From the NCBI RefSeq assembly GCF_001425165.1, contig NZ_LMDU01000001.1, positions 590,075-654,074 on the forward strand: DNA of 64,000 nt, read 5' to 3'. This document shows positions 40,953-51,954 of the stretch, one piece after another. The notes under the pieces are model-generated. The model made no database searches, was not told the DNA's origin, and saw only the letters and a program-made list of their open reading frames with translations. Positions within the stretch are counted from its first letter, which is position 1; every line of letters starts with the position of its first letter. The stretch comes from Pelomonas sp. Root405 (lineage in GTDB: Bacteria > Pseudomonadota > Gammaproteobacteria > Burkholderiales > Burkholderiaceae_C). A program made the translations under genes and the position numbers.

Positions 40953-42644
40953 ATGAAGCTGGACCTGCCGCAATTCGCCCAACAGCGCGTGCTCGTGCTG
41001 GGCCTCGGGGACTCCGGTCTCGCGATGGCCCGCTGGTGTGCGCGCTTCGGCGCGCAGGTCACCGTGTGGGACTCGCGCGAGCAGCCGCCGCAGTTGGCCG
41101 CGCTGGGCGCACTCGGTGATGCGGCGGCCTCCATCACCGGCGAGCTGACGGCAGAGATCGCGGCGGGCTTCAACGCGGTGCTGAAGAGCCCCGGCCTGTC
41201 GCCGCTGGACGCGCGATTGGCAGCGGTCTATGCGCACGGCCCCGCGGTGCGCGGTGAACTGGATCTGTTCGCCGACGCGTTGGCGGCGGCCAAGGCGCAG
41301 CACGGCTATTCGCCTGCCGTGCTTGCCATCTCGGGCACCAACGGCAAGACGACGACGACCTGCATGACCGGCCTGCTGGTCGAATGCGCGGGCAAGCGCG
41401 TGGCCATCGCCGGCAACATCGGCCCGACACTGCTGGACACGCTGACCGAAGCGCTGGACAAGGAGCCAGATCCGGCGCCGGTCGCGACGCCGGTGGAAGT
41501 CACCGCAGCCGAGGTCGACGACGCGCCTGTCGAGGAAGAAGGGGCGGATGAAGCTGCCGTGCTGCCCGATGAGGATGCGCCGCTGCCCATCGATCCGCCG
41601 CCGCCACGCGGCCCGGTGTTCGAGACGCTGCCCGAGGTCTGGGTGCTGGAGCTGTCCAGCTTCCAGCTCGATGGCGTCGTCAGCTTCGAGCCGACCGCCG
41701 GCGCCGTGCTGAACCTGACCCAGGACCATCTCGATTGGCATGGGGACATGGCCGGCTACGGCCGGGCCAAGGCGCGCGTCTTCGGCCGCGAGTCGGTGCT
41801 GGTGGTCAACCGCGATGACGCCGAGGTCGAAGCGCTGGTCCCCGCGCCCGTCTTGGTCAAGGGCAGCCGCGGCAAGCCCGGCCGCACCGTGTCACGCCGG
41901 GTCGTGCGCTTCGGCCTGAACCCGCCGCGCTCGGCCGGCGACTTCGGCCTGGTCGACGAGGGCGGCCTGACGTGGCTGGTGCGCGCGCTTGAGCTGGACC
42001 CGACGATCAAGCGCAAGAAGGGTGAGGAAGCCGAGCCCCTCATCATCCAGCGACTGATGCCGGCCGACGCGCTGCGAGTGCGCGGCCGGCATAACGCCGC
42101 GAATGCACTGGCTGCGCTGGCGCTGGCGACGACCGCCGGCTGCGAGCTGGCACCGATGCTGCACGGCCTGCGCGAGTACCGCGGCGAGCCGCATCGCGTC
42201 GAGCCGGTCGGCAGCATCGACGGCGTGGAGTTCTTCGACGATTCCAAGGGCACCAATGTCGGCGCCACCGTCGCTGCGATTTCGGGTCTGGGCGCCGACC
42301 GCACACCGGCCAAGCTGGTGCTCATCCTTGGCGGCGACGGCAAGGGCCAGGACTTCGCACCGCTGGCGGCGGGCGTCGAGCGTCATGTGCGCGCCGTTGC
42401 GTTGATCGGCCGTGACGCCGCGCAGATCGAAGCGGCGCTGGCCAACACCGGCGTTCCGATGCAGCACCACGCCACGCTCGAAGCGGCAACCGCCTGGTGC
42501 CTGCAGCAGGCGCAGCCAGGCGACAGCGTGCTGCTGTCGCCGGCCTGCGCCAGCCTGGACATGTTCCGCAACTACGCCCACCGCGCCGAGGTCTTTGTCG
42601 CGACGGTGCAGCAGCTGGCCGACGAGCGCGGGGTGGCCCTGTGA
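40953..42644 (+). CDS. murD: UDP-MurNAc-L-alanine:D-glutamate ligase MurD (extended)
   Basis: A 563-residue protein, about 125 longer than E. coli MurD (438). Core motifs are present: [13 protein letters not shown], the ATP loop [11 protein letters not shown] near 126, [31 protein letters not shown] and [11 protein letters not shown]. Two insertions explain the length: a Glu/Asp/Pro-rich low-complexity stretch at about 167-215 between the ATP loop and LSSFQ, and a basic/charged one at about 295-370 (including [10 protein letters not shown]) in the central domain. Both look surface-exposed and stay in frame, so the enzyme should be functional. Overlaps ftsW by 4 bases. Confidence 0.95.
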   Translation: MKLDLPQFAQQRVLVLGLGDSGLAMARWCARFGAQVTVWDSREQPPQLAALGALGDAAASITGELTAEIAAGFNAVLKSPGLSPLDARLAAVYAHGPAVRGELDLFADALAAAKAQHGYSPAVLAISGTNGKTTTTCMTGLLVECAGKRVAIAGNIGPTLLDTLTEALDKEPDPAPVATPVEVTAAEVDDAPVEEEGADEAAVLPDEDAPLPIDPPPPRGPVFETLPEVWVLELSSFQLDGVVSFEPTAGAVLNLTQDHLDWHGDMAGYGRAKARVFGRESVLVVNRDDAEVEALVPAPVLVKGSRGKPGRTVSRRVVRFGLNPPRSAGDFGLVDEGGLTWLVRALELDPTIKRKKGEEAEPLIIQRLMPADALRVRGRHNAANALAALALATTAGCELAPMLHGLREYRGEPHRVEPVGSIDGVEFFDDSKGTNVGATVAAISGLGADRTPAKLVLILGGDGKGQDFAPLAAGVERHVRAVALIGRDAAQIEAALANTGVPMQHHATLEAATAWCLQQAQPGDSVLLSPACASLDMFRNYAHRAEVFVATVQQLADERGVAL

Positions 42645-43891
42645 TCGCCGTCTTTACCGAGCGTCTGCAAGGCCTGTTCAAGCGCGGCGGCGACGACGCC
42701 GGCGCCGCCGTGCCGGTGCGCGACTGGGTTTCCACCTCCGCCGGGCGCCCCACGCAGCTGCAGGGTTTCGACATCACGATGGTCTGGGTCGTGCTCACAC
42801 TGATGGCCGTGGGCCTGCTGATGGTCTATTCAGCCTCCATCGCGCTGCCCGACAACCCGCGCTTCGCGAAATACCTGCCCACGCATTTCCTGACGCGCCA
42901 CATGGTGGCCATCGGCTTCGCGCTGACCGCCGGCCTCATCACGGTGCAGATCCCCGTTGCACTGTGGGAGCGTTATGCGCCCTGGCTCTTCGTCATCTCG
43001 CTGGTGCTGCTGGTGATCGTGTTGATCCCGGGCGTCGGCAAGGTGGTCTATGGCGCCCGGCGCTGGATTCCGCTGGGCGTCATGAACTTCCAGCCGTCTG
43101 AGCTGGCCAAGTTCGGCATGGCGCTGTACGCGGCGAACTACATGATGCGCAAGATGGATGCGCGGGAGAACTTCTTCCGCGCCGTCACGCCGATGGCGAT
43201 CTCGCTGGCCTTCGTCGGCCTGCTGCTGCTGGCCGAGCCCGACATGGGCGCCTTCATGGTGATCGCGACGATTGCGATGGGCATCCTCTTCCTGGGGGGC
43301 GTCAATGGCCGCATGTTCCTGCTGATCACGCTGGTACTGGTGGGGGCCTTCGTACTGATGATCAGCTTCAGCGAGTTCCGCCGCGAGCGCATCTTTGCCT
43401 ACCTCAACCCCTGGGATGAGAAGTATGCGCAGGGCAAGGCCTACCAGCTGACCCACAGCCTGATCGCCTTCGGCCGCGGCGAGTGGTTCGGCCAGGGCCT
43501 GGGCGGCAGCGTCGAGAAGCTGCACTACCTGCCCGAAGCCCACACCGACTTCCTGCTCGCCGTCATCGGCGAGGAACTGGGCTTTGCGGGAGTGGCCGTG
43601 GTGATCCTTGCGTTCTTCTGGTTGACCCGCCGCTGCTTCCTGATCGGCCGCCAGGCCATCGCGCTGGACCGCGTGTTCGCGGGCCTGTACGCGCAAGGCA
43701 TCGGCATCTGGATGGGCGGCCAGGCCTTCATCAACATGGGCGTCAACCTGGGCGCGCTGCCGACCAAGGGGCTGACGCTGCCGCTGATGAGCTTTGGTGG
43801 CTCGGCGATCTTGATGAACTGCGTGGCGTTGGCGGTGGTTCTCCGCATCGACCTGGAGAACAGGCAGCTGATGAGAGGAGGGCGTTCGTGA
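42641..43891 (+). CDS. ftsW: Septal peptidoglycan glycosyltransferase FtsW
   Basis: A 416-residue SEDS-family membrane protein that polymerises septal glycan strands with FtsI. Visible SEDS features are VYSASIAL in helix 1, [34 protein letters not shown] and [15 protein letters not shown]. An N-terminal cytoplasmic extension of about 45 residues precedes the first helix. GTG start. Confidence 0.96.
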   Translation: MIAVFTERLQGLFKRGGDDAGAAVPVRDWVSTSAGRPTQLQGFDITMVWVVLTLMAVGLLMVYSASIALPDNPRFAKYLPTHFLTRHMVAIGFALTAGLITVQIPVALWERYAPWLFVISLVLLVIVLIPGVGKVVYGARRWIPLGVMNFQPSELAKFGMALYAANYMMRKMDARENFFRAVTPMAISLAFVGLLLLAEPDMGAFMVIATIAMGILFLGGVNGRMFLLITLVLVGAFVLMISFSEFRRERIFAYLNPWDEKYAQGKAYQLTHSLIAFGRGEWFGQGLGGSVEKLHYLPEAHTDFLLAVIGEELGFAGVAVVILAFFWLTRRCFLIGRQAIALDRVFAGLYAQGIGIWMGGQAFINMGVNLGALPTKGLTLPLMSFGGSAILMNCVALAVVLRIDLENRQLMRGGRS

Positions 43892-44964
43892 GCGGTCGCC
43901 ACCTCGTCGTCATGGCCGCCGGCACGGGCGGCCACGTCATTCCCGGTCTTGCGGTGGCCGAGGAAATGCAGCGCCGCGGCTGGACCGTGTCGTGGATCGG
44001 CACGCCGCACGGCATGGAGAACCGCCTGGTGCCAGCGCGCGGCATCGAGCTGGACGCGCTGCCCTTCGCGGGCCTGCGTGGCAAGGGGCTCAAACACACG
44101 CTGCGCGGCATCGTCGGATTCTTCAAGTCGCTGGGCCAGGCGCGGCGCGTCTATGAGCAGCGCCATGCGACGGCCGTGCTCGGCATGGGGGGCTATGTCT
44201 GCGTGCCCGCCGGCCTGACAGCCGCGCTGACCGGCCGGCCGCTGATGTTGGTCAATGCCGACGCGGCGATGCTGAAGAGCAATGCCGCGCTCAAGCCGTT
44301 TGCGCGCCGCATCGCCTTCGGCTTCGACGGTGCGGCCGCGGCGTCGACGCGCGGTGCCATCGTCAGCGGCAACCCGGTGCGCGCCGAGATCGAGGCATTG
44401 CCGCTGCCGGCCGAGCGCTTCGCCGACCGCATTGGGCCGCTGCGCCTGCTGGTGCTGGGCGGCTCGCTCGGCGCGCGCGCGATCAACCAAGCGCTGCCCG
44501 AGGCGCTGGCGCTGTGGCCGGAGGAGCAGCGCCCGCAGGTGCTGCACCAGTCGGGGCAGGACCACCTGGGCGCCGTCTGGCAGGCCTACTCCGACGCCGG
44601 CCTGTCGGCCGAAGTGCGGCCCTTCATCGACGACATGGCGGCGGCACTCGCCTGGGCCGACGTCGTCGTCTGCCGCGCGGGCGCCATCACCGTCAGCGAG
44701 CTCTGCGCAGCCGGCTGTGCCGCGGTGCTGGTGCCGCTGGTCGTCAGCACCACGTCGCACCAGCGTGACAACGCCGTCTTCATGGCCCAGCACGGCGCCG
44801 CCATCCACCTGCCGCAGACCGAGCTGACGCCGGCCAGTCTGCACGAGCTGCTGAGCGCCCTGGACCGGAGCGCGCTGCTGGCGATGGGCGAGAAGGCTCG
44901 CGCGCTGGCCAGGCCCCGCGCGGCCGCTCGGGTGGCCGACGAAATCGAAGGAATGTTGAAGTGA
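43888..44964 (+). CDS. murG: UDP-GlcNAc:undecaprenyl-PP-MurNAc-pentapeptide transferase MurG
   Basis: A 358-residue GT28 enzyme that makes lipid II at the inner face of the membrane. [13 protein letters not shown] is the N-terminal glycine loop, [11 protein letters not shown] the acceptor side, and [12 protein letters not shown] with [11 protein letters not shown] the donor-binding side. GTG start after a GAGGAGGG box, overlapping ftsW by 4 bases. Confidence 0.96.
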   Translation: MSGRHLVVMAAGTGGHVIPGLAVAEEMQRRGWTVSWIGTPHGMENRLVPARGIELDALPFAGLRGKGLKHTLRGIVGFFKSLGQARRVYEQRHATAVLGMGGYVCVPAGLTAALTGRPLMLVNADAAMLKSNAALKPFARRIAFGFDGAAAASTRGAIVSGNPVRAEIEALPLPAERFADRIGPLRLLVLGGSLGARAINQALPEALALWPEEQRPQVLHQSGQDHLGAVWQAYSDAGLSAEVRPFIDDMAAALAWADVVVCRAGAITVSELCAAGCAAVLVPLVVSTTSHQRDNAVFMAQHGAAIHLPQTELTPASLHELLSALDRSALLAMGEKARALARPRAAARVADEIEGMLK

Positions 44965-46352
44965 AGCACGCGGTTCAACGGCTGCATTTCGTGGGCATCG
45001 GCGGCGCCGGCATGAGCGGCATCGCGGAAATCCTGCACAACCTTGGCTTCACGGTCAGCGGCTCGGACGCCGTCGAGAGCGCGACGACCGAGCGGCTGCG
45101 GGCCCTGGGCCTGCGCGTCGAGATCGGCCATGCGGCGCCCAACATCGGCGAGGCGCAGGCCCTGGTGACGAGCACCGCGGTTGCGGCTGACAACCCCGAG
45201 GTGCAGGCCGCACGCGTGCGCCAGCTCCCCGTCGTGCCACGCGCCATCATGCTGGCCGAGCTGATGCGGCTGCGCCGCGGCATAGCCATCGCCGGCACGC
45301 ACGGCAAGACGACGACGACGTCTCTCGTCACCGCCATCCTCGTCGAGGCGGGCCTGGACCCGACCTTCGTCATCGGCGGCAAGTTGAACGCCGCCGGCGC
45401 CAACTCGCGCCTGGGGCAGGGCGAGTTCATCGTCGTCGAGGCCGACGAAAGCGATGCGTCCTTCCTGAAGCTCAGCCCCGTGCTGGCCGTCGTCACCAAC
45501 ATCGACGAGGACCACATGGACACCTACGGCCATTCGGTCGAGCGCCTGCACGAGGCCTTCGTCGAGTTTCTGCATCGCATGCCTTTCTACGGCGCGGCGG
45601 TGGTCTGCGCGGACGACCCCGGCGTGCAGGCTGTGCTCGGCCGCATCGAGCGCCCGGTCGTCAGCTACGGCCTGTCGGCCGGCGTCAGCGTTCGCGCGGT
45701 CGACGTGCAGGCGTTGGCCGATGCGCAGATGCGCTTCACCTGTCAGCGCGAAGCATGCGAAGACATCGAGGTGCTGTTGAACCTGGCTGGCGAGCACAAC
45801 GTGCGCAACGCGCTTGCGGCCATCGCCATCGCGACCGAGCTGGACTGCGCGGACGCCGACATCCTGAAGGCGCTGGCCAACTTCTCCGGCGTGGGTCGCC
45901 GCTTCGAGAAGCACGGTGAATGGCCGGCGGCGGATGGCGGGCGCTTCGCATTGATCGACGACTACGGCCACCACCCGGTGGAGATGGCCGCCGTGCTCGC
46001 CGCCGCCCGCGGCGCCTACCCGGGCCGCCGCCTCGTGCTGGCCTTTCAGCCACACCGCTACACGCGCACGCGGGACTGCTTTGCCGACTTCGTGCGCGTG
46101 ATGCGCGGCGCCGATGTCGTGCTGCTGACCGAGGTGTATTCGGCGGGCGAGGCGCCCGTCGAAGGCGCCACTGGCGCGGCGCTCGCCGAGGCCGTCGGCA
46201 CGCCGCATTTCGTCCCCGGTGTGGCCGACATGCCGGCCGCGCTGGCGGCGCTGACGCGCGACGGCGATGTCGTCATCGGCATGGGCGCGGGCTCGATGAG
46301 CTCGCTGCCGGGGCGGGTTGCCGCGCATTTCCCTGAAGGAGCTTCGGCATGA
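44961..46352 (+). CDS. murC: UDP-N-acetylmuramate:L-alanine ligase MurC
   Basis: A 463-residue Mur ligase that attaches the first stem residue. [15 protein letters not shown] starts the nucleotide-binding domain; the ATP loop is [24 protein letters not shown] and [12 protein letters not shown] are MurC signatures. GTG start. Confidence 0.97.
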   Translation: MKHAVQRLHFVGIGGAGMSGIAEILHNLGFTVSGSDAVESATTERLRALGLRVEIGHAAPNIGEAQALVTSTAVAADNPEVQAARVRQLPVVPRAIMLAELMRLRRGIAIAGTHGKTTTTSLVTAILVEAGLDPTFVIGGKLNAAGANSRLGQGEFIVVEADESDASFLKLSPVLAVVTNIDEDHMDTYGHSVERLHEAFVEFLHRMPFYGAAVVCADDPGVQAVLGRIERPVVSYGLSAGVSVRAVDVQALADAQMRFTCQREACEDIEVLLNLAGEHNVRNALAAIAIATELDCADADILKALANFSGVGRRFEKHGEWPAADGGRFALIDDYGHHPVEMAAVLAAARGAYPGRRLVLAFQPHRYTRTRDCFADFVRVMRGADVVLLTEVYSAGEAPVEGATGAALAEAVGTPHFVPGVADMPAALAALTRDGDVVIGMGAGSMSSLPGRVAAHFPEGASA

Positions 46353-47320
46353 ACCCGCCGATCGACCTGAACATCGATGCCAAGAGCCTCGGCCGCGTCG
46401 CCGTGCTGCTGGGCGGCCACAGCGCCGAGCGGCCGGTGTCGCTGATGAGTGGCGGCGGCGTGCTGGCCGCGCTGCAGGCTGTCGGCGTCGATGCCCACGC
46501 CTTCGATCCCGCCGAGCGACCGTTGCAGGCGCTGAAGGACGAGGGATTCGCGCGTGCCTTCATCGCACTGCACGGCCGCGGCGGCGAGGACGGCACGATC
46601 CAGGGCGCGCTTGAATGGTTGGGCATCCCCTACACCGGCTCCGGCGTGACGGCTTCCGGCGTCGCGATGGACAAGACCATGACCAAGCGGCTGTGGGCCG
46701 TTGAGGCCCTGCCGACGCCGCAATATCTGGCGCTGTCGCGCGCCGAGCTGACGCGCGAACGCATCCGAACGATTCCCGACGAGCTTGGCCTGCCCGTCGT
46801 CGTGAAGCCGCCGCATGAGGGCAGCAGCATCGGCATCACCAAGGCGGCCGGCTACTCGGACATGCAAGGCGCCGTCGAGCTGGCGCTCGGCTTTGACGAC
46901 GAGTTGCTGTTCGAGCAGTGCATCGAAGGCCCCGAGGTCACCTGTGCCGTGCTGGGCCAGGGCACCGATGCGGTCGCGCTGCCAGTCGTCGAGATCCGCG
47001 CGGAGGGCGGCGACTACAGCTACGAGAACAAGTACGTCTCCAACGACACGAAGTACCTGTTCGGTACGTTGCCCGCTGCGCTGGAAACCGAAATCCGGCA
47101 ACTGGTGCTGCACGCCTACCGCCTGCTCGGCTGCCGCGGCTGGGGCCGCGCCGATCTGATGCTGCGCAAAGCCGACATGAAGCCCTTCCTGCTGGAGATG
47201 AACACCAGCCCGGGCATGACCTCGCACTCCCTCGTCCCCAAGGCCGCGCAGGCCGTGGGCATCGACTACCCGCACCTGTGCCTGTGGCTGCTCGCCCAGG
47301 CGCGGCTCGACCGCGCGTGA
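46349..47320 (+). CDS. ddlB: D-alanine:D-alanine ligase
   Basis: A 323-residue ATP-grasp enzyme making D-Ala-D-Ala for Mur[45 protein letters not shown] and [15 protein letters not shown] are diagnostic. It overlaps murC and ftsQ by 4 bases each. Confidence 0.96.
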   Translation: MNPPIDLNIDAKSLGRVAVLLGGHSAERPVSLMSGGGVLAALQAVGVDAHAFDPAERPLQALKDEGFARAFIALHGRGGEDGTIQGALEWLGIPYTGSGVTASGVAMDKTMTKRLWAVEALPTPQYLALSRAELTRERIRTIPDELGLPVVVKPPHEGSSIGITKAAGYSDMQGAVELALGFDDELLFEQCIEGPEVTCAVLGQGTDAVALPVVEIRAEGGDYSYENKYVSNDTKYLFGTLPAALETEIRQLVLHAYRLLGCRGWGRADLMLRKADMKPFLLEMNTSPGMTSHSLVPKAAQAVGIDYPHLCLWLLAQARLDRA

Positions 47321-48153
47321 TCGACTGGATGAACTCCGCCGCCGCCACCGCGCTGCCGTCCGACGTCCGCTTGATGAATGCGGTGTCGGCGCTGCTCGTG
47401 TCGGCCCTGTTGGCGACGGCGGCCTGGGCCGCCATCCGCTGGGTGGTTGGCCTGCCGGTGTTCAACTTTCGTGCTGTCCAGGTGGAAGGCGACGTCAGCC
47501 GCAACAGCGTCGCGTCACTGCGCGCCAATGCCCTCTCGCGTCTGCAAGGCTCCTTTCTCAGCATGAACTTGGCAGAAGGTCGCGCTGCCTTCGAGGCCGT
47601 GCCCTGGGTAAGGCATGCGCAACTCACGCGCGTCTGGCCGATGCGGCTCAAGGTCACGCTGGAAGAACACCGCGCCGCCGCTTACTGGGAGGCGCGTGCC
47701 GATGGCGCTGACTCGGCGACGGAGTCGGCGGCCGAGCGCGCGCTGGTCAACAGCTTCGGCGAGGTCTTCCACGCCAACCTCGGCGATGTCGAGGACGAGG
47801 CCTTGCCGGTACTGGCCGGCCCGGCCCATGCGGCCGACAGCATGCTGAGGATGTGGCGCGCGCTCTCGCCCGCCGCGCAGACGCTTGGCGAAAGCATCGA
47901 GCGCCTGGACCTGTCGGGGCGCGGTTCCTGGCGCGCGAGCTTCGGCAACGGCGCCGTCGTCGAACTCGGCCGCGGCAGCGAGCCCGAAGTCGTCGATCGG
48001 TTCGGCCGCTTCGCCCGCTCCATCCCGCAGGTCAGCACGAACTACGGCAGCCCGCTGCTGTCGGCCGACCTGCGCCATCCCGACGGGTATGCGGTCAGGC
48101 TGCGCGGCGTGACGACCCAAACACCGGGTAAACCCGTAAATAAGAAACGCTGA
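47317..48153 (+). CDS. ftsQ: Cell division protein FtsQ
   Basis: A 278-residue bitopic divisome protein. A membrane helix at about 21-44 follows a short cytoplasmic tail. The POTRA domain begins near [14 protein letters not shown], and the FtsQ domain contains [28 protein letters not shown]. FtsQ links FtsBL to the early divisome. GTG start. Confidence 0.95.
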   Translation: MIDWMNSAAATALPSDVRLMNAVSALLVSALLATAAWAAIRWVVGLPVFNFRAVQVEGDVSRNSVASLRANALSRLQGSFLSMNLAEGRAAFEAVPWVRHAQLTRVWPMRLKVTLEEHRAAAYWEARADGADSATESAAERALVNSFGEVFHANLGDVEDEALPVLAGPAHAADSMLRMWRALSPAAQTLGESIERLDLSGRGSWRASFGNGAVVELGRGSEPEVVDRFGRFARSIPQVSTNYGSPLLSADLRHPDGYAVRLRGVTTQTPGKPVNKKR

Positions 48154-48160
48154 GGACGAT

Positions 48161-49390
48161 ATGGCCAAGGAATACAAGGATTTGGTCGTCGGGCTGGATA
48201 TTGGGACTGCCAAGATCATGGCGGTCGTCGCCGAGGTTTTGCCGGGCGGGGATTTGCGCATCGCCGGGCTCGGTGTTGCGCCGTCCAACGGCCTCAAGCG
48301 TGGGGTTGTCGTCAATATAGATGCGACCGTGCAGTCCATCCAGCAGGCCCTGAAAGAGGCCGAAATGATGGCCGACTGCAAAATATCCCGGGTTTACACG
48401 GGGATCACGGGCAGCCATATCCGCGGCCAGAACTCCACCGGCATGGTCATCGTGCGCGACAAGGAGGTCACGCCGGTCGACGTGACCCGGGTTGTCGAAA
48501 CCGCAAAGGCCATCAATATCCCCAACGATCAGCGCCTGTTGCTGGTCGAGCCGCAGGAATTCGTCATCGACGGCCACGAGGTGAAAGAGCCCATCGGCAT
48601 GAGCGGCGGGCGGCTAGAGGTCAAGGTCCATATCGTGACCGGCGCCCAAAGTGCGGCGGAAAACATCGTCAAATGTGTACGCCGTTGCGGTTTGGAGGTC
48701 GACCAGCTGGTTTTGAACCCGAGCGCTTCCAGCCATGCGGCGCTGACGGCAGACGAGCGCGACCTGGGGGTGGCGCTGGTGGATATCGGCGCCGGCACGA
48801 CCGATGTTGCGATATTCACCGGCGGCTCCATCCGGCATACCGCCGTCATCCCCATCGCCGGCGACCTGATCACCAGCGATATTGCGATGGCGCTGCGCAC
48901 GCCGACCAAGGACGCCGAGGAAATCAAGGTCGAATATGGCGTGGCCAAGCAACTGCTGGCCGACCCGTCGGACCAGGTGGAAGTGCCCGGCTTGGGCGAC
49001 CGCAGCCCCAGGATGCTGTCCAAGCAGGCGCTGGCCGGCGTCATCGAACCCCGCGTCGAGGAAATCTTTTCCTTGGTTCACCAGGTCATTCGCGAGAGCG
49101 GGTATGAGGAATTGCTGTCCAGCGGCATCGTCCTGACCGGCGGTTCGGCCGTCATGCCGGGCATGGTGGAACTGGCCGAGGACATTTTCCTCAAACCTGT
49201 CCGGCGCGGTCTGCCGACCTATTCCGGCGCGCTTTACGACATGGTCGCCAACCCGCGTTCGGCCACCGTCATGGGATTGTTGGAGGAGGCTCGGCTGTCG
49301 CGCAGCCGGGGTTTCAAGGCCGCGCAGCAGGCCGGCTCGGTGCAAACCCTGCTCGGTCGCATCAAGGATTGGTTCATGGGGAATTTTTGA
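48161..49390 (+). CDS. ftsA: Cell division protein FtsA
   Basis: A 409-residue actin-like ATPase that tethers FtsZ to the membrane. VGLDIGTAKIMAVVAEV is phosphate loop 1, ALVDIGAGTTDVAIF phosphate loop 2 and GIVLTGGSAVMPGM the adenosine motif. The C-terminal amphipathic helix (LGRIKDWFMGNF) is the membrane anchor. Confidence 0.97.
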   Translation: MAKEYKDLVVGLDIGTAKIMAVVAEVLPGGDLRIAGLGVAPSNGLKRGVVVNIDATVQSIQQALKEAEMMADCKISRVYTGITGSHIRGQNSTGMVIVRDKEVTPVDVTRVVETAKAINIPNDQRLLLVEPQEFVIDGHEVKEPIGMSGGRLEVKVHIVTGAQSAAENIVKCVRRCGLEVDQLVLNPSASSHAALTADERDLGVALVDIGAGTTDVAIFTGGSIRHTAVIPIAGDLITSDIAMALRTPTKDAEEIKVEYGVAKQLLADPSDQVEVPGLGDRSPRMLSKQALAGVIEPRVEEIFSLVHQVIRESGYEELLSSGIVLTGGSAVMPGMVELAEDIFLKPVRRGLPTYSGALYDMVANPRSATVMGLLEEARLSRSRGFKAAQQAGSVQTLLGRIKDWFMGNF

Positions 49391-49484
49391 CCCCCCAAAA
49401 CCATGACTTGCCATGAAAAATTTGTTTCAGCAACTGGTTATTTTTTTTGTGCCACGGCACAATTGCCGCAGTTAGGAGATTGAT
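49391..49484 (+). promoter_or_regulatory. ftsA-ftsZ intergenic region with perfect palindrome
   Basis: 94 bp. A T8 tract (49441-49448) runs into a 16-bp inverted repeat, TTGTGCC-AC-GGCACAA (49447-49462), which ends 22 bp before the ftsZ start; GGAG follows. Possible operator or extra ftsZ promoter region; no clear -35/-10 pair was found. Confidence 0.45.
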
Positions 49485-50720
49485 ATGCCCATCGAGATGA
49501 TCGAAGAGTTTGACCAAGGCACCCAAATCAAGGTGATCGGGGTCGGTGGCGGCGGCGGCAATGCCGTCGACCACATGATCGCCCAGGGTGTTCAAGGTGT
49601 TGAATTCATCTGTGCCAATACCGACGCGCAGGCGCTGAACCGCTCCAAGGCGGACCAGTTGCTGCAACTCGGCACCTCGGGTCTTGGCGCTGGCGCCAAA
49701 CCCGAAATGGGCCGCTCGGCCGCCGAAGAGGCCGAAAATCGCATTCGCGAATCCATCGCTGGCGCCAATATGCTGTTCATCACCGCCGGCATGGGCGGCG
49801 GTACCGGCACGGGCGCTGCCCCGGTGATTGCGCGCGTCGCCAAGGAAATGGGCATCCTGACCGTCGGCGTCGTCACCAAACCCTTTGAATTCGAAGGCGG
49901 CCGGCGTGCCAAGGCGGCTGACGCCGGCCTGGCGGAACTCGAAGCCAATGTCGACTCGCTGATCGTCGTGTTGAACGACAAGCTGCTTGATGTGCTGGGC
50001 GACGACGTCACGCAGGACCAGGCCTTCGCGCACGCCAATGACGTGCTGAAGAACGCCGTTGGCGGCATTTCCGACATCATTCACATTCCCGGCCTGGTCA
50101 ACGTCGACTTCGAAGACGTCAAGACGGTGATGAGTGAACCGGGCAAGGCCATGATGGGCACCGCCCAGGCTGGCGGCCCGGACCGCGCGACCAAGGCTGC
50201 CGAGGCGGCCGTGGCCTGTCCGCTGCTGGAAGGCATCGACCTGTCCGGTGCGCGCGGCGTGCTGGTGCTGATTGCCGCGAGCCGTGCCAACTTCAAGCTG
50301 AGCGAGTCGCGCAACGCGATGAACGCGATCAAGCGCTACGCCTCGGATGAAGCCCACATCATCTACGGCACGGCCTACGACGAAAGCCTGGGCGACCAGC
50401 TGCGCGTCACCGTCATCGCGACGGGCCTGACGGCCGGCCGCGCCCGCCAGCAGGCGCCGCTGCAGGTCATCCAGACCCAGCCGGTCGTGCGCAATGGCAC
50501 CGATGGCATGCCCGTGCTGACGCAGGCCGTTTCCATGGCGACACCCAATGCGCAGCAGGCCAATGTCGGCCTGGGCCTGGGCGATTTCGCCAATGCCAAC
50601 GTGCCGAGCGTCTGGCGCCATGGCCGCTCGGGCAGCGCGGCCGCCAAGGTCGAGGCACTGTCGTCCAACGGCATGGACGAGATCGAGATCCCGGCCTTCC
50701 TGCGCAAGCAGGCCGACTGA
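49485..50720 (+). CDS. ftsZ: Cell division protein FtsZ
   Basis: A 411-residue tubulin-like GTPase forming the Z ring. VGGGGGNAVDHMI, the tubulin signature GGGTGTGAAP (about 104-113) and VNVDFEDVKTVM are intact. A variable linker of about 60 residues leads to the conserved C-terminal peptide EIEIPAFLRKQ that binds FtsA and ZipA-type partners. Last gene of the contiguous dcw cluster, followed by a terminator. Confidence 0.98.
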   Translation: MPIEMIEEFDQGTQIKVIGVGGGGGNAVDHMIAQGVQGVEFICANTDAQALNRSKADQLLQLGTSGLGAGAKPEMGRSAAEEAENRIRESIAGANMLFITAGMGGGTGTGAAPVIARVAKEMGILTVGVVTKPFEFEGGRRAKAADAGLAELEANVDSLIVVLNDKLLDVLGDDVTQDQAFAHANDVLKNAVGGISDIIHIPGLVNVDFEDVKTVMSEPGKAMMGTAQAGGPDRATKAAEAAVACPLLEGIDLSGARGVLVLIAASRANFKLSESRNAMNAIKRYASDEAHIIYGTAYDESLGDQLRVTVIATGLTAGRARQQAPLQVIQTQPVVRNGTDGMPVLTQAVSMATPNAQQANVGLGLGDFANANVPSVWRHGRSGSAAAKVEALSSNGMDEIEIPAFLRKQAD

Positions 50721-50740
50721 GCGAACCTGCTCAACAAACG

Positions 50741-50772
50741 GGGCGAGCCGCAAGGCTTGCCCTTTTGCTTTG
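50741..50772. terminator. Terminator of the dcw cluster
   Basis: A 9-bp stem (GGGCGAGCC with GGCTTGCCC, one G-U pair) with loop GCAA is followed by TTTTGCTTTG. It lies 21 bp after the ftsZ stop and just before the convergent MFS gene stop. Confidence 0.8.
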
Positions 50773-51954
50773 TCAGGACGCGCTGGCGACGCTGGCCGGC
50801 CGAGCCGCCGCCGAGATCAAGGCCAGCACGCCGCCGCCCGCCAGCACCAGCGCTAACGCGTCCATGCGCGCACCGGGCAGCGTCGCCGCAGCCGTCGTCA
50901 GCAGCGCAGCCGCTGCCATCTGCAAGAAGCCCAGCAGCGCCGATGCCTGGCCGGCCTGGCTCGCGAAGGGCGTCAACGCCAGCGCCGTGCCGGTGGGTGA
51001 CACCAGCCCCATGCCGAACAGGAAGATGCCGACGGCTATGGCAAAGCCGACCAGGCCGGCGGCACCGCCCACCAGCATCGCCAGGCCGCCCAGCGTTGCC
51101 AGCGCGGCACCGATGCGCAGCACCACGGGAGCGCCCCAGCGGGCGGACCAGCGCGGTGCCGTCTGGCCGGCCGCGAAGACGACGAATACCGAGCTCGCGA
51201 AGAACAGGCCGACCTGCAGCGCCGAGAACCCGAAGTCGCCCGCCAGCACCAGCGGGGCCGTGCCGAAGAAGGCGAACAGCGCGCCGAGGATGGCGGCCGT
51301 CGCCAGCGCCGGGCGCATGTAGCGCGCATCGCCGAGCAGCGCGACATAGCCACGCACCAGCGCGCCCACCGGCTGGTGCCGGCGCCGCTCGGCGGGCAGG
51401 GTCTCGCCGACGATGCGCGCATAGGCCAGCGCCAGGGCCAGCCCCGCCATCACCAGCACGACGAACAACGCGCGCCACCCCCAGGCTTGCTGCACCAGGC
51501 CACCCAGCAGCGGCGAGAAGCCCGGCGCCGCGGCCATGACCACCATGATGCGGCCGAGCAGTGCGGCCAGTTGCGGCCCTTCAAAGCGATCCCGCGCGGC
51601 GGCGCGCGCCAGCACCGAGGCGGCAGCTGCGCCAACCGCCTGCAGCGCGCGGCCCGCCAGCAGCAGCGGCAGTTCGCCTGCCAACGCGCAGACCAGGCTG
51701 CCGGCGATGAACACGGCCAGCCCACCCAGCACGACAGGCCGGCGGCCGATGCGGTCGGACAGCGGCCCGACGATCAACTGCGCCAGCGCGAACACCGCCA
51801 GGAAGAGGCTGAGCACGGCCGTCATCGCCGCTTCGCTCGACCCCAGCGCCTTGGCCATCACCGGCAGGGACGGCAGCAGGATGTTGGTAGACAAGGTGGC
51901 CAGCGCGGCCAGTGCGGCAAGCGTCAGCAGCCAGGGGCGCGGGACTGCGCTCAT
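50773..51954 (-). CDS. Bcr/CflA-like MFS exporter
   Basis: A 393-residue, 12-helix transporter from the ATG at 51952-51954; the longer frame overlaps the hydrolase gene and is unlikely. The motif A loop is GPLSDRIGRRPVVLGGLAVF, and LSTNILLPSLPVMA in helix 1 fits multidrug exporters. Third gene of an SDR-hydrolase-exporter operon, overlapping the hydrolase gene by 4 bases. The divergent TetR gene suggests substrate-inducible efflux or detoxification; substrate unknown. Confidence 0.9.
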   Translation of the reverse strand: MSAVPRPWLLTLAALAALATLSTNILLPSLPVMAKALGSSEAAMTAVLSLFLAVFALAQLIVGPLSDRIGRRPVVLGGLAVFIAGSLVCALAGELPLLLAGRALQAVGAAAASVLARAAARDRFEGPQLAALLGRIMVVMAAAPGFSPLLGGLVQQAWGWRALFVVLVMAGLALALAYARIVGETLPAERRRHQPVGALVRGYVALLGDARYMRPALATAAILGALFAFFGTAPLVLAGDFGFSALQVGLFFASSVFVVFAAGQTAPRWSARWGAPVVLRIGAALATLGGLAMLVGGAAGLVGFAIAVGIFLFGMGLVSPTGTALALTPFASQAGQASALLGFLQMAAAALLTTAAATLPGARMDALALVLAGGGVLALISAAARPASVASAS

